NCBI RefSeq assembly: GCF_019977195.1
Contig: NZ_AP024643.1
Location: forward strand, 1,984,001 to 2,048,000
Origin: Arthrobacter sp. StoSoilA2
GTDB lineage: Bacteria > Actinomycetota > Actinomycetes > Actinomycetales > Micrococcaceae
Length of the DNA: 64,000 nt
Reading direction: 5' to 3'
In this document: positions 53,898 to 63,974 of the stretch, in pieces
Numbering within the stretch: the stretch's first letter is position 1
How the letters are laid out: every line of letters begins with the position of its first letter
The notes under the pieces: model-generated
What the model saw: the letters and a program-made list of their open reading frames with translations, nothing else
What the model was told of the DNA's origin: nothing
Database searches by the model: none
Made by a program: the position numbers and the translations under genes

Positions 53898-55052
53898 ATG
53901 CAGCCCCTCCTCCACGCAGCGGCAATGGTTCCACTAAGCATCCCGAGCCCATCGTGGTCCGGTTTCGACATTCCGCTGCCGTGGGGGACGCTGCGTATCC
54001 ACGCCTACGCCCTCTGCATCCTGGCGGGAATCATCATCGGCCTGTGGCTGACGTCTTCCCGATGGAAGCGACGGGGAGCCCCGGAGGGAAGCCTGTGGGA
54101 TATCGCTATTTGGGCGATTCCCTTCGGCATCATCGGTGGACGCCTTTACCACGTGTTTTCATCCCCGGATGCCTACTTTGGTCCTGGGTTCGACGGCACC
54201 GGTGACCTCTCCCTGATTCCGCAAATACAGAGAGGTGGCCTCGGTATTTGGGGTGCCGTGCTGCTTGGTGCCGTGGGTGCCTGGATTGGTTGCCGTCGAG
54301 CGGGCGTCAAGCTCACGGCGTTCCTGGATGCCGCGGCTCCCGGTCTGCTGCTTGCCCAGGCGATCGGACGTTGGGGCAACTGGTTCAACCAGGAACTCTT
54401 CGGCGCCCCCACCACGTTGCCGTGGGGACTCCAGATCGACCCCGCCAACGCCAACTTCCCAGCTGGCATGCCGGCGGATACGCTTTTCCACCCGACGTTC
54501 CTCTATGAATTCCTGTGGAACATCCTGGGCGTTGCCATACTTCTTCTGCTGGACCGGAAGTTCCACTTCCGCCGGGGACGCCTGTTCTGGCTGTACGCGA
54601 TGTATTACACACTTGGCCGGGTGTGGATCGAAGCCCTCCGGATTGACGATGCCGAGCAAATCAGCCTCTTCGGAATCACCACCAGGCTGAATGTATGGAC
54701 GAGTATCTTCGTCTTTGTTGCGGCGCTGGTTATCTTCGTTGTTCTCGGCAGGGGAGGCCGGCCACAGCCGGACACCCCTTATTTGCCGGGTCGCGACCCG
54801 GAATCCACACCTGCCAAAGATGAGGCATCCGTGACGAGAGTCACCAGTCATGATGTGGACCCATCTGTCTCGGATAGTGGTTCCCGTGGTAATCTCCCAG
54901 ATAACCAAAGCGATCCGGGCCACGTTGACGAGCCGCAGGATGCAGCAGGGGATTCCCTTACGGACGGCACGTCCAAGGCGGAGTCCGAATCTGCTGCGAC
55001 TGCCGCAAGGAAGGCCCCCGGATCCTCGCTGGAAGCTGACGACACCAAGTAG
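53898..55052 (+). CDS. lgt: Prolipoprotein diacylglyceryl transferase
   Basis: 384 aa. Attaches diacylglycerol to lipoprotein Cys residues at the membrane. Seven helices; Lgt signature GRWGNWFNQELFG, and HAYALCILAGI plus YEFLWNILG. The C-terminal about 100 residues form a hydrophilic, Asp/Ser/Pro-rich cytoplasmic tail common in actinobacterial Lgt. 23 bases after trpA, so probably at the end of the trp operon. Confidence 0.95.
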   Translation: MQPLLHAAAMVPLSIPSPSWSGFDIPLPWGTLRIHAYALCILAGIIIGLWLTSSRWKRRGAPEGSLWDIAIWAIPFGIIGGRLYHVFSSPDAYFGPGFDGTGDLSLIPQIQRGGLGIWGAVLLGAVGAWIGCRRAGVKLTAFLDAAAPGLLLAQAIGRWGNWFNQELFGAPTTLPWGLQIDPANANFPAGMPADTLFHPTFLYEFLWNILGVAILLLLDRKFHFRRGRLFWLYAMYYTLGRVWIEALRIDDAEQISLFGITTRLNVWTSIFVFVAALVIFVVLGRGGRPQPDTPYLPGRDPESTPAKDEASVTRVTSHDVDPSVSDSGSRGNLPDNQSDPGHVDEPQDAAGDSLTDGTSKAESESAATAARKAPGSSLEADDTK

Positions 55053-55183
55053 TCGTTTCCGGCAAAGGGGCAACAGAGTCACCGCTCGTAGGGCCCAGTC
55101 CACAGCGTCGTGGCACCCCGGAAACCGGATCGCAGCATACCGATGTTCACTGGTCAAGCCGGGGCCAGTGGTCTGCGTAACTG

Positions 55184-55213
55184 TTAGTTGCGCTTGATTG
55201 GCTGGCCTACAAT
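55184..55213 (+). promoter_or_regulatory. Putative gltB promoter
   Basis: TTAGTT (55184-55189) and TACAAT (55208-55213) with 18 bases between; 100 bases of leader to ATG 55313. The rest of the 260-base gap after lgt shows no gene. Confidence 0.5.
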
Positions 55214-55312
55214 TCCAATAACTAGCGCTTTGTTGTGCCCATCACAAGGGCATGCAAGGTGGGGCCAACGTTGTCCCTTCCATACGCACGATCACGAGGA
55301 AGGACGTCTCCC

Positions 55313-58300
55313 ATGACCCATCTTCATAACCCCGGTTGGTCCGAAAATATCGAACCGCAGGGTGCCATGTCTCCATTCAAGCGCTTTGCTGCGCTTCCGG
55401 AGGCCCGGGGTCTTTACAACCCGGACAAGGAGAAGGACGCCTGCGGCCTGGCAATTATTGCCACGCTCCGCGGGGAACCGGGATACGACATCGTGGAAGC
55501 GGCTCTGACTGCCCTCCGCAATCTCGAACACCGCGGCGCCGTGGGCGCCGATGAAGGTACGGGCGACGGTGCGGGCCTGCTGATGCAGGTTCCGGACGAG
55601 TTCTTTCGGGCCGTCACCGAATTCGAATTGCCCGCTCCGGGCCAGTACGTGGTGGGCACGGCCTTCCTTCCTGCTGAATCGCGCGAAGCAGCTACGGCCA
55701 AGGCCGGTATCGAAGCGCTGGCGGCGGACGAGGGCCTCACGGTCCTTGGCTGGCGCGAGGTTCCCGTGGTCGCAGACCTCGTGGGTGCCATGGCGCGTGC
55801 ATGTATGCCGTACTTCTCGCAGCCCTTCTTTGCATCCGCTACCGGCGAGCAGCTTGAGCGCAACGAACTTGACTCCCGCGCCTGGCGGATCCGCAAGCGC
55901 GCCCAGAACAAGTACGGCGTGTACTTCCCGTCGCTGTCCTCGCGCACCATTGTGTACAAGGGCATGCTGACGACGGCACAGTTGGAGCCGTTCTACCCGG
56001 ACCTGTCGGACAAGCGCTTCAAGACCAAGCTTGCCATCGTCCACTCACGCTTTTCCACGAACACCTTCCCGTCGTGGCCCCTGGCACAGCCCTTCCGGAC
56101 CATCGCCCACAACGGCGAAATCAACACGGTCAAGGGCAACCGCAACTGGATGCGTGCACGCCAGTCGCAGCTGGCCAGCCCGCTGCTTGGCGACACCCCT
56201 GAAGAGCTGTACCCGATCTGCACCCCGGGTGCCTCGGACTCTGCCTCCTTCGATGAAGTAGCCGAGCTCCTTTGGCTCTCCGGCCGGCCGATCACGCACT
56301 CGATCATGATGATGATCCCGGAGGCGTGGGAGAACCACGCCACCATGGATCCTGCACGCCGCGCCTTCTACGAGTACCACTCGCTGCTCATGGAGCCGTG
56401 GGATGGTCCCGCCGCTGTCTCCTTCACTGACGGCAACCTCGTTGGCGCAACGCTGGACCGCAATGGCCTGCGCCCGGGACGCTACTGGATCACTGAAGAC
56501 GGCTTGATTGTTTTTGCCTCGGAAGTGGGGGTCATCGAGGTCGAGCCTTCCAACGTGGTCAAGAAGGGTCGCGTTGCCCCGGGCAAGATGTTCCTGGTTG
56601 ACACCGAAGCCGGCCGCATCATCGACGACGCCGAGGTCAAGGCCGAGGTCGCAGCAGCCAACCCGTGGGCCGAATGGCTCAAGGACAACCTGATCGACAT
56701 CAACGAGCTCCCCGAGCGTGAGCACGTACGCCACACCGCTGCATCGGTGAACATCCGGCAGCGGACCTTCGGCTACACCACCGAAGAACTGAAGATTCTG
56801 CTCGGCCCCATGGCGCGTACAGGCGCCGAGCCCTTGGGCGCCATGGGTTCCGATACCCCGGTCGCCGTGCTGTCCAAGCGTCCGCGCCTGCTGTTTGACT
56901 ACTTCGTGCAGTCCTTCGCCCAGGTCACCAACCCGCCGCTGGACGCCATCCGCGAAGAGCTGGTGACGTCACTTAAGTGCGCCATCGGCCCCAACGGCAA
57001 CCTCTTGGATGGCAAGCAGGTCCGCCAACCGCAGATCTCCCTGCCGTTCCCCGTGATCAACAACGATCAACTGGCCAAGATCTCGAACATCGAAAACGCC
57101 GACGGCGACCGCATCGCCATGAAGGTACGCGGCCTTTACCGTCCGGAGGGTGGGGAAGCGGCACTGCGTGCCCGCCTGACGGAGATCTGTGAGCAGGTTT
57201 CCGGCGCGATCAACCGTGGCGTGCAGTACGTTGTGTTGTCCGACCGTGACTCGAACGCGCAATGGGCACCCATTCCGTCGCTCCTGCTGGTCAGCGCCGT
57301 CCACCACCACTTGCTTCGCAGTGCCAACCGCACCAAGACGGCACTCGTGGTTGAGGCCGGCGACGTCCGCGAGACGCACCATGTTGCCGTGCTCATTGGC
57401 TATGGCGCATCGGCAGTCAACCCCTACCTCGCCATGGAATCGGTTGAACAGCTGATCTCCAACGGCGACGTCGAGGGCGTGACTCCGGAAGACGGCGTTT
57501 ACAACCTCATCAAGGGCCTCGGCAAGGGTGTCCTGAAGATCATGTCCAAGATGGGCATCTCCACTGTTGCTTCCTACACCGGCGCCCAGACTTTCGAGGC
57601 ACTGGGCCTTTCGCAGGAACTCGTTGACGAATTCTTCTCGGGCACGCACTCCCAGCTAGGTGGCGTGGGCCTGGACGTTATTGCGGCGGAAGTTTCGGCA
57701 CGGCACCAGATGGCGTACCCCGAAGGCGGCATCGAGCACCCGCACCGTCCGCTCCTGGGTGGCGGCGAGTACCAGTGGCGCCGTGACGGTGAACCGCATC
57801 TCTTCAACCCGGAGACCGTGTTCCGCCTGCAGCACGCTACCCGTGAGCGTCGCTACGACATCTTCAAGGCCTACACCAAGGGCGTTGACGATCAGTCCGA
57901 GAACCTGATGACCCTGCGTGGGTTGCTCAAGTTCAAGAGCGACGTCCGTCCGGCCGTGCCGCTGGAGGAAGTGGAGCCCGTCTCCAGCATCGTCAAGCGT
58001 TTCTCGACCGGCGCCATGAGCTACGGCTCCATCTCCAAGGAAGCCCACGAGACCCTCGCCATCGCCATGAACCGGTTGGGCGCCAAGTCCAATACGGGTG
58101 AAGGCGGCGAAGACGTTGACCGTCTGTTGGATCCGGAGCGCCGCTCTGCCATCAAGCAGATCGCTTCCGGCCGCTTCGGTGTCACCAGCCTGTACCTGAC
58201 CAACGCCGACGACATCCAAATCAAGATGGCCCAGGGCGCAAAGCCCGGCGAGGGCGGCCAGTTGATGGCCCAGAAGGTCTACCCGTGGGTAGCCCGGACC

Positions 58301-59926
58301 CGCCACTCCACGCCCGGCGTCGGACTCATTTCCCCGCCCCCGCACCACGACATCTACTCGATCGAAGACCTCGCGCAGCTCATCTACGATGCCAAGCGCG
58401 CCAACCCTTCGGCCCGTGTACATGTGAAGCTGGTTTCGGAGGTCGGGATCGGCACGGTGGCCTCCGGCGTGACCAAGGCGAAGGCCGACGTCGTGCTTGT
58501 TTCAGGTCACGACGGCGGTACCGGCGCCTCGCCGCTGAACTCGCTGAAGCACGCGGGTGTGCCGTGGGAACTCGGCCTGGCCGAGACTCAGCAGACCCTC
58601 ATGCTCAACGGTCTCCGCGACCGCGTGGTGGTTCAGGTGGATGGCCAGCTCAAGACCGGCCGTGACGTGGTCATTGCCGCCCTCCTGGGTGGCGAAGAGT
58701 TCGGTTTCGCAACGGCTCCGCTGGTTGTTTCCGGCTGCATCATGATGCGCGTCTGCCACTTGGACACCTGCCCCGTTGGTGTTGCTACCCAGAACCCGGA
58801 ACTGCGTTCACGGTTCAACGGCAAGCCCGAGTTCGTGGTCAACTTCTTCGAGTTCCTCGCAGAAGAAGTCCGCGAAATCCTTGCCGAGCTTGGCTTCCGC
58901 AGCCTCGAAGAGGCGATCGGCCACGCCGAGGTACTGGACACCCGCGAAGCGATCGACCACTGGAAGGCCGAAGGCCTTGATCTGGACCCGATCCTGCACG
59001 GCCTCGAGTTTGACGACGACGTGCCGCTGCGCAATATGACCACCCAGAACCACGAGCTGGACAAGCACTTCGACCAGCGGCTCATCACCATGGCCGCCGA
59101 AGCGCTCAGCGACCGCATGCCCGTCAAGATCACCTTGGACGTCATCAACACGGACCGTTCCGTGGGCACGATGCTCGGCCACGTAGTGACCAAGACGTTC
59201 GGGACCGATGTGCTGGCGACGGACACGATCGACATCACGCTCAACGGGACCGCCGGCCAGTCACTTGGCGCCTTCCTGCCTGCCGGCATCACGCTGCGCA
59301 TGTACGGTGACTCCAACGACTACGTCGGCAAGGGCCTTTCCGGTGGACGCATCATCGTCCGCCCGGACCGCACCAACGTGTTCCAGGCAGAGCGCAACGT
59401 CATTGCCGGCAACGTCATCGGTTACGGCGCAACAAGCGGCGAGATGTTCCTGCGTGGCCAGGTTGGTGAACGCTTCCTGGTGCGTAACTCGGGTGCCACC
59501 GCCGTCGTCGAAGGTATTGGCGATCACGGATGCGAGTACATGACCGGTGGCCAAACGCTGATCATTGGCCGTACCGGCCGTAACTTCGGTGCAGGCATGT
59601 CCGGTGGTACCGCCTACGTGCTGGACCTTCAGCATGAGCGCGTCAACAAGGATGCCCTGGACTCCGGCGAACTTCAGCTCCTGGAGCTTGACGCCGAGGA
59701 CCGCGACATCGTCCACGGCCTGCTCACCAAGCACGCCGAGGAAACCGAATCCGTCCTGGCCGGCCGTCTGCTCGAGAACTTCGACGACACCGCCGCCCGC
59801 ATCACCAAAGTACTGCCACGCGACTACGCCGCAGTCCTGCAAACCCGTCTCGACGCCATCGAAGAGGGCCTTGACCCCGACGGCGAAGAAGTATGGTCTC
59901 GAATCCTGGAGGTAACCGGTGGCTGA
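55313..59926 (+). CDS. gltB: Glutamate synthase (NADPH), large subunit
   Basis: 1537 aa from ATG 55313 behind AGGAAGGA. N-terminal class II glutaminase with nucleophile Cys44 in KDACGLAII, which means a 43-residue propeptide must be removed. The central and FMN-binding synthase domains follow (GEGGEDVDR, SGHDGGTGASPLNS). The 3Fe-4S ligands are in VCHLDTCPVGVATQ, and the C-terminal GXGXG beta-helix ends the protein (GMSGGTAYVLD). Converts glutamine and 2-oxoglutarate to two glutamates. Confidence 0.97.
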   Translation: MTHLHNPGWSENIEPQGAMSPFKRFAALPEARGLYNPDKEKDACGLAIIATLRGEPGYDIVEAALTALRNLEHRGAVGADEGTGDGAGLLMQVPDEFFRAVTEFELPAPGQYVVGTAFLPAESREAATAKAGIEALAADEGLTVLGWREVPVVADLVGAMARACMPYFSQPFFASATGEQLERNELDSRAWRIRKRAQNKYGVYFPSLSSRTIVYKGMLTTAQLEPFYPDLSDKRFKTKLAIVHSRFSTNTFPSWPLAQPFRTIAHNGEINTVKGNRNWMRARQSQLASPLLGDTPEELYPICTPGASDSASFDEVAELLWLSGRPITHSIMMMIPEAWENHATMDPARRAFYEYHSLLMEPWDGPAAVSFTDGNLVGATLDRNGLRPGRYWITEDGLIVFASEVGVIEVEPSNVVKKGRVAPGKMFLVDTEAGRIIDDAEVKAEVAAANPWAEWLKDNLIDINELPEREHVRHTAASVNIRQRTFGYTTEELKILLGPMARTGAEPLGAMGSDTPVAVLSKRPRLLFDYFVQSFAQVTNPPLDAIREELVTSLKCAIGPNGNLLDGKQVRQPQISLPFPVINNDQLAKISNIENADGDRIAMKVRGLYRPEGGEAALRARLTEICEQVSGAINRGVQYVVLSDRDSNAQWAPIPSLLLVSAVHHHLLRSANRTKTALVVEAGDVRETHHVAVLIGYGASAVNPYLAMESVEQLISNGDVEGVTPEDGVYNLIKGLGKGVLKIMSKMGISTVASYTGAQTFEALGLSQELVDEFFSGTHSQLGGVGLDVIAAEVSARHQMAYPEGGIEHPHRPLLGGGEYQWRRDGEPHLFNPETVFRLQHATRERRYDIFKAYTKGVDDQSENLMTLRGLLKFKSDVRPAVPLEEVEPVSSIVKRFSTGAMSYGSISKEAHETLAIAMNRLGAKSNTGEGGEDVDRLLDPERRSAIKQIASGRFGVTSLYLTNADDIQIKMAQGAKPGEGGQLMAQKVYPWVARTRHSTPGVGLISPPPHHDIYSIEDLAQLIYDAKRANPSARVHVKLVSEVGIGTVASGVTKAKADVVLVSGHDGGTGASPLNSLKHAGVPWELGLAETQQTLMLNGLRDRVVVQVDGQLKTGRDVVIAALLGGEEFGFATAPLVVSGCIMMRVCHLDTCPVGVATQNPELRSRFNGKPEFVVNFFEFLAEEVREILAELGFRSLEEAIGHAEVLDTREAIDHWKAEGLDLDPILHGLEFDDDVPLRNMTTQNHELDKHFDQRLITMAAEALSDRMPVKITLDVINTDRSVGTMLGHVVTKTFGTDVLATDTIDITLNGTAGQSLGAFLPAGITLRMYGDSNDYVGKGLSGGRIIVRPDRTNVFQAERNVIAGNVIGYGATSGEMFLRGQVGERFLVRNSGATAVVEGIGDHGCEYMTGGQTLIIGRTGRNFGAGMSGGTAYVLDLQHERVNKDALDSGELQLLELDAEDRDIVHGLLTKHAEETESVLAGRLLENFDDTAARITKVLPRDYAAVLQTRLDAIEEGLDPDGEEVWSRILEVTGG

Positions 59927-61376
59927 TCCACGCGGATTTCTGAAAGTCCGGCAGCGCGAAACGCAGCCACGCCGTCCCGTTCCGGTCCGCATCATGGACT
60001 GGAAGGAAGTGTACGAGGCCCAGGAAAAGGGCGTCCTGAAGAGCCAGGCCGGCCGCTGCATGGACTGCGGCGTACCGTTCTGCCATCAGGGCTGCCCGCT
60101 GGGCAACCTCATTCCCGAGTGGAACGACCTCGTGTGGCGGGACAAGGGTGAGGAAGCGATTGAACGCCTCCACGCCACGAACAACTTCCCGGAGTTCACC
60201 GGCCGTCTGTGCCCGGCACCCTGTGAAGCGTCCTGCGTGTTGGGCATCAACCAGCCTGCCGTGACTATCAAGCAGGTTGAGGTTTCCATCATCGATGAAG
60301 CCTTCGACAACGACTGGGTCCACCCCCTCCCTCCGACGCGCCTCACAGGCAAGACGGTTGCCGTGGTGGGGTCCGGTCCTGCAGGTTTGGCCGTTGCACA
60401 GCAGCTGACCCGCGTTGGTCACACGGTTGCCGTGTACGAGCGTGACGACAAGATCGGCGGCTTGCTCCGCTACGGCATCCCCGACTTCAAAATGGAGAAG
60501 GAACAGGTTGACCGCCGCCTGGAGCAGATGAAGGCCGAAGGCACACGCTTCCGTACCGGCGTCGCAGTCGGTACGGACGTGACCTGGGAACAGCTGCGCC
60601 GCCGTTACGACGCCGTTGTGATCGCCACCGGTGCAACGGTTCCGCGCGACCTGCCCATTCCGGGCCGTGACCTTGAAGGTGTCCACTTCGCCATGGACTA
60701 CCTGGTTCCGTCCAACCGCGTAGTAGCGGGGGAGAGCCCGGAAAATCACATCGACGCCCGTGGCAAGCATGTGGTCATTCTGGGTGGTGGCGACACCGGG
60801 GCGGACTGCATCGGTACAGCGCACCGTCACCAGGCTGCTTCAGTTACGACGCTCGCGATCGGCAAGCAGCCGCCTCTTGAGCGTGCAGGGCACCAGCCCT
60901 GGCCGACGTTCCCCACGCTCTTCGAGGTCGCCAGCGCCCACGAAGAAGGTGGCGAACGTACATACTTGGCGTCTACCGTGGAGTTTGTTGGCGAGAATGG
61001 CAAGCTCACCGGCGTCAAGGTTGCCGAGACGGAGTTCGTGGACGGAAAGCGTCTACCGAAGGCCGGGACCGAGCGGATCATTCCCGCTGACCTCGTCTTC
61101 CTGAGCCTCGGCTTCACCGGTGCTGAGCCGTCCGGTATCACCGAGCAGGTCAGTGCAGAATTCGACGGTCGGGGCAACGTAGCCCGCGACGGCTACTACA
61201 TGACGAACACCGAGGGTGTGTTTGTTGCCGGTGATGCCGGACGTGGCCAGTCCCTGATTGTGTGGGCCATCGCCGAAGGCCGTGCATGCGCGGCGGCAGT
61301 GGACAAGTTCCTCATGGGAAGCACAATCCTTCCGGCACCGGTCGCCCCCACCGACCGGGCAATCGCGGTCTTATAG
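59919..61376 (+). CDS. gltD: Glutamate synthase, small subunit
   Basis: 485 aa from GTG 59919, overlapping gltB by 8 bases. Two iron-sulfur Cys clusters in CMDCGVPFCHQGCPLGN and LCPAPCEASCVLG, FAD motif VAVVGSGPAGLAVAQQL, NADPH motif VVILGGGDTGADCIG, and GVFVAGDAGRGQSLIVWAI. Delivers electrons from NADPH to GltB. Confidence 0.97.
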   Translation: MADPRGFLKVRQRETQPRRPVPVRIMDWKEVYEAQEKGVLKSQAGRCMDCGVPFCHQGCPLGNLIPEWNDLVWRDKGEEAIERLHATNNFPEFTGRLCPAPCEASCVLGINQPAVTIKQVEVSIIDEAFDNDWVHPLPPTRLTGKTVAVVGSGPAGLAVAQQLTRVGHTVAVYERDDKIGGLLRYGIPDFKMEKEQVDRRLEQMKAEGTRFRTGVAVGTDVTWEQLRRRYDAVVIATGATVPRDLPIPGRDLEGVHFAMDYLVPSNRVVAGESPENHIDARGKHVVILGGGDTGADCIGTAHRHQAASVTTLAIGKQPPLERAGHQPWPTFPTLFEVASAHEEGGERTYLASTVEFVGENGKLTGVKVAETEFVDGKRLPKAGTERIIPADLVFLSLGFTGAEPSGITEQVSAEFDGRGNVARDGYYMTNTEGVFVAGDAGRGQSLIVWAIAEGRACAAAVDKFLMGSTILPAPVAPTDRAIAVL

Positions 61377-61431
61377 CGCCGGCAGGAATGATCTTTAACT
61401 CAATCAGCAGCACACTACTTAGGGTAGGTAT

Positions 61432-62922
61432 ATGAGACGCGCGAAAATTGTGGCAACTTTCGGCCCGGCAATCTCCAGCTACGACAACACTCTCGCAGTG
61501 CTGGAAGCCGGCGTTGACGTTGCCCGCATGAACATGAGCCACGGCGACTACTCCGTGCACGACAACACCTACGAGAATGTCCGCAAGGCTGCGGCGCAAC
61601 TGCACAAGCCCGTAGCCATCATGGCTGACCTCCAGGGTCCCAAGATCCGCCTCGGCCGCTTTGTCGATGGTCCGCACGAGCTGTCTGTCGGCGATACCTT
61701 CACCATCACCACCGAAGACGTCCCGGGCACCAAGGACATCTGCTCCACCACCCTGAAGAGCCTCACCGAAGACGTCAACGTGGGCGACGCCCTCCTGATC
61801 GACGATGGCAAGGTTGCCCTTCGCGCCATCGAGGTTGACGACGTCAAGGTTGTCGCCACGGTGACCGTCGGTGGCTGGGTGTCCAACAACAAGGGCATCA
61901 ACCTGCCCGGTGTTGCCGTCAACGTCCCCGCTCTGAGCGAAAAGGACGAGGATGACCTCCGTTGGGCCCTCAAGCGTGGCGTGGACCTGGTTGCCTTGTC
62001 CTTCGTCCGTGACGCCTCCGACATCAAGCGCGTCCACGAAATCATGGACGAAGATGGCCGCCGCGTTCCGGTGATCGCCAAGATCGAAAAGCCCCAGGCC
62101 GTGGACCAGCTCCACGAAATCATCGATGCGTTCGACGCCATCATGGTTGCCCGTGGCGACCTCGGCGTTGAGCTCCCGCTCGAAGAAGTCCCGATCGTCC
62201 AGAAGCGCGCCATTGAACTGGCACGCCGCTGGGCCAAGCCCGTTATCGTGGCAACGCAGGTCCTGGAATCCATGATCGACAACCCGCGTCCGACGCGTGC
62301 CGAGGCTTCTGACTGCGCAAACGCTGTTCTCGACGGCGCCGACGCTGTCATGCTGTCCGGCGAAACCTCAGTTGGTCAGTACCCCATCGAAACCGTCAAG
62401 GTCATGGCCCGGATCATCGAGTCCACCGAAGAACACGGCCTCGAGCGCGTCCCCCCGCTGGGCACCAAGCCCAAGACCCGTGGTGGCGCCATCACCCGTG
62501 CCGCCGTCGAAATCGCCGACCAGCTGGACGCAAAGTACATCTGTACCTTCACCCAGTCCGGTGACTCGGCACGCCGTTTGTCGCGTCTGCGTCCGGTCAA
62601 GCCGGTCTTCGCGTTCACGCCGGTTGAGCACGTGTGGAACCAGCTGGCCCTCACTTGGGGTATCCAGCCGGTTCTGGTTCCCTCCGTGGGCCACACAGAC
62701 GAAATGACCGCACAGGTTGACCGCAGCCTCCTGGACATGAAGATCGTCGATGAAGGCGACCTGGTTGTCATCGCTGCCGGTTCCCCTCCCGGACAGGCCG
62801 GTTCCACGAACTCGCTGAAGGTCCACAAGGTGGGCGACCTCGCCGACACGTCCAAGGTTGACGCGTCGCGCAAGGAACCTGTGGGCCCGTGGCCTGAAAA
62901 GAAGAGCAAGACCAGGGCATAG
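61432..62922 (+). CDS. pyk: Pyruvate kinase
   Basis: 496 aa. Last step of glycolysis. IVATFGPA at the start, MNMSHGD, substrate/metal VIAKIEKPQAVD, signature MVARGDLGVELPLEEV, and the C-terminal allosteric domain (YICTFTQSGDSARRLSRLRP). The N-terminus is short, as in actinobacteria. Strong terminator follows. Confidence 0.97.
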   Translation: MRRAKIVATFGPAISSYDNTLAVLEAGVDVARMNMSHGDYSVHDNTYENVRKAAAQLHKPVAIMADLQGPKIRLGRFVDGPHELSVGDTFTITTEDVPGTKDICSTTLKSLTEDVNVGDALLIDDGKVALRAIEVDDVKVVATVTVGGWVSNNKGINLPGVAVNVPALSEKDEDDLRWALKRGVDLVALSFVRDASDIKRVHEIMDEDGRRVPVIAKIEKPQAVDQLHEIIDAFDAIMVARGDLGVELPLEEVPIVQKRAIELARRWAKPVIVATQVLESMIDNPRPTRAEASDCANAVLDGADAVMLSGETSVGQYPIETVKVMARIIESTEEHGLERVPPLGTKPKTRGGAITRAAVEIADQLDAKYICTFTQSGDSARRLSRLRPVKPVFAFTPVEHVWNQLALTWGIQPVLVPSVGHTDEMTAQVDRSLLDMKIVDEGDLVVIAAGSPPGQAGSTNSLKVHKVGDLADTSKVDASRKEPVGPWPEKKSKTRA

Positions 62923-62935
62923 TCCCCTCGTTTTG

Positions 62936-62980
62936 AAAGTGGGCCCCGCCGGTTGGCGGGGCCCACTTTGTTTTGTCTTT
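62936..62980 (+). terminator. Terminator of pyk
   Basis: 15-bp perfect stem (62936-62950 with 62955-62969), 4-base loop, then GTTTTGTCTTT. Confidence 0.95.
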
Positions 62981-62989
62981 AGAGAGGGT

Positions 62990-63036
62990 ACGACGGCGGC
63001 CGGTCACCTTTCGCGTAGGTGACCGGCCGCCGTCGT
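62990..63036. terminator. Terminator of the response-regulator gene
   Basis: Perfect 20-bp stem (62990-63009 with 63017-63036), 7-base loop, immediately downstream of the minus-strand stop at 63050. GC-rich, no long T-run. Confidence 0.85.
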
Positions 63037-63049
63037 TTGCTGCTTGGTG

Positions 63050-63655
63050 CTAGTTGACCTGGTTGATGATCGTTTCAGCAACCTCACGCATGCTCAGTCG
63101 ACGGTCCATGGACGTCTTCTGAATCCAGCGGAAGGCCTCCGGCTCGGTGAGGCCCATCTTGGTGGTGAGAAGGCTCTTGGCGCGCTCCACGAGCTTGCGT
63201 GTGGCGAACTGCTCCTGGAGGTCGGACACCTCGTTTTCGAGGGCCTTGATCTCCTCGTGGCGGGAGAGTGCGATCTCAATGGCCGGGATGAGGTCAGCTG
63301 GCGTAAACGGCTTCACAACGTAGGCCATGGCACCGGCGTCGCGGGCGCGCTCCACGAGTTCCTTCTGGCTGAAAGCAGTCAACAGGACAACGGGGGCGAT
63401 GCGGGCCTTGACGATCTTCTCTGCCGCAGAGATGCCATCCATGACGGGCATCTTCACATCCATGAGGACGAGGTCCGGCTTCAGTTCTTCGGCCAGCTGC
63501 ACGGCCTTCTCGCCGTTGTCTGCCTCGCCGACGACGTCGTACCCTTCGCCCTTCAGGATCTCGATAATGTCCAAGCGGATGAGGGTCTCATCCTCGGCTA
63601 CGACGACGCGTCGGGCCGGCTGGGCTGCGGGTGTGGACTCCGTCTGTTCGGTCAC
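63050..63655 (-). CDS. pdtaR: ANTAR-domain response regulator (PdtaR type)
   Basis: 201 aa. Receiver domain (about 15-130) with acidic pair in VVVAEDETL, phospho-acceptor Asp66 in LVLMDVKMP and Lys115 in YVVKPFTP. Then a short coiled coil and an ANTAR RNA-binding domain (about 135-195; KLVERAKSLLTTKMGLTEPEA, shown in part, and FRWIQKTSMDRRLSMREVAE). Such regulators act by transcription antitermination. The cognate PdtaS kinase is not in the window. Confidence 0.94.
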   Translation of the reverse strand: MTEQTESTPAAQPARRVVVAEDETLIRLDIIEILKGEGYDVVGEADNGEKAVQLAEELKPDLVLMDVKMPVMDGISAAEKIVKARIAPVVLLTAFSQKELVERARDAGAMAYVVKPFTPADLIPAIEIALSRHEEIKALENEVSDLQEQFATRKLVERAKSLLTTKMGLTEPEAFRWIQKTSMDRRLSMREVAETIINQVN

Positions 63656-63853
63656 GGGATCTCCTTGAAAAGGTTCGGCGGGTTCATGTCCATCTTAGTG
63701 TGGACCGCTGCGGCACATGATTTTGTTGCACTCGCGCGCCCGGTTCTTTGATTTAGCCTATCTGCATGTAGAGTAGTTTCGCGTGCTGGGAAAGGATCGC
63801 GTTGCTCACAGGAATGAGGGCAGTCAGCGAGAATTAACTTCCCGGTAATCCGC

Positions 63854-63935
63854 GCCCGAGTGGCGGAATTGGCAGACGCGCCGCACTCAAAATGCGGTAT
63901 CGAAAGGTGTGTGGGTTCGAGTCCCACCTCGGGCA
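63854..63935 (+). tRNA. tRNA-Leu(CAA)
   Basis: 82-nt class II tRNA with long variable arm, acceptor GCCCGAG/CTCGGGC, anticodon loop CTCAAAA giving CAA, T-loop GTTCGAGTC, discriminator A, no encoded CCA. The gap 63656-63853 shows no gene. Confidence 0.96.
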
Positions 63936-63949
63936 CTGTATTGTCGCAG

Positions 63950-63974
63950 GTCAGGGGCCTATATGGCCCCTGAC
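63950..63974 (+). terminator. Terminator of tRNA-Leu
   Basis: 10-bp stem GTCAGGGGCC/GGCCCCTGAC (63950-63959 with 63965-63974), loop TATAT. Confidence 0.75.
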
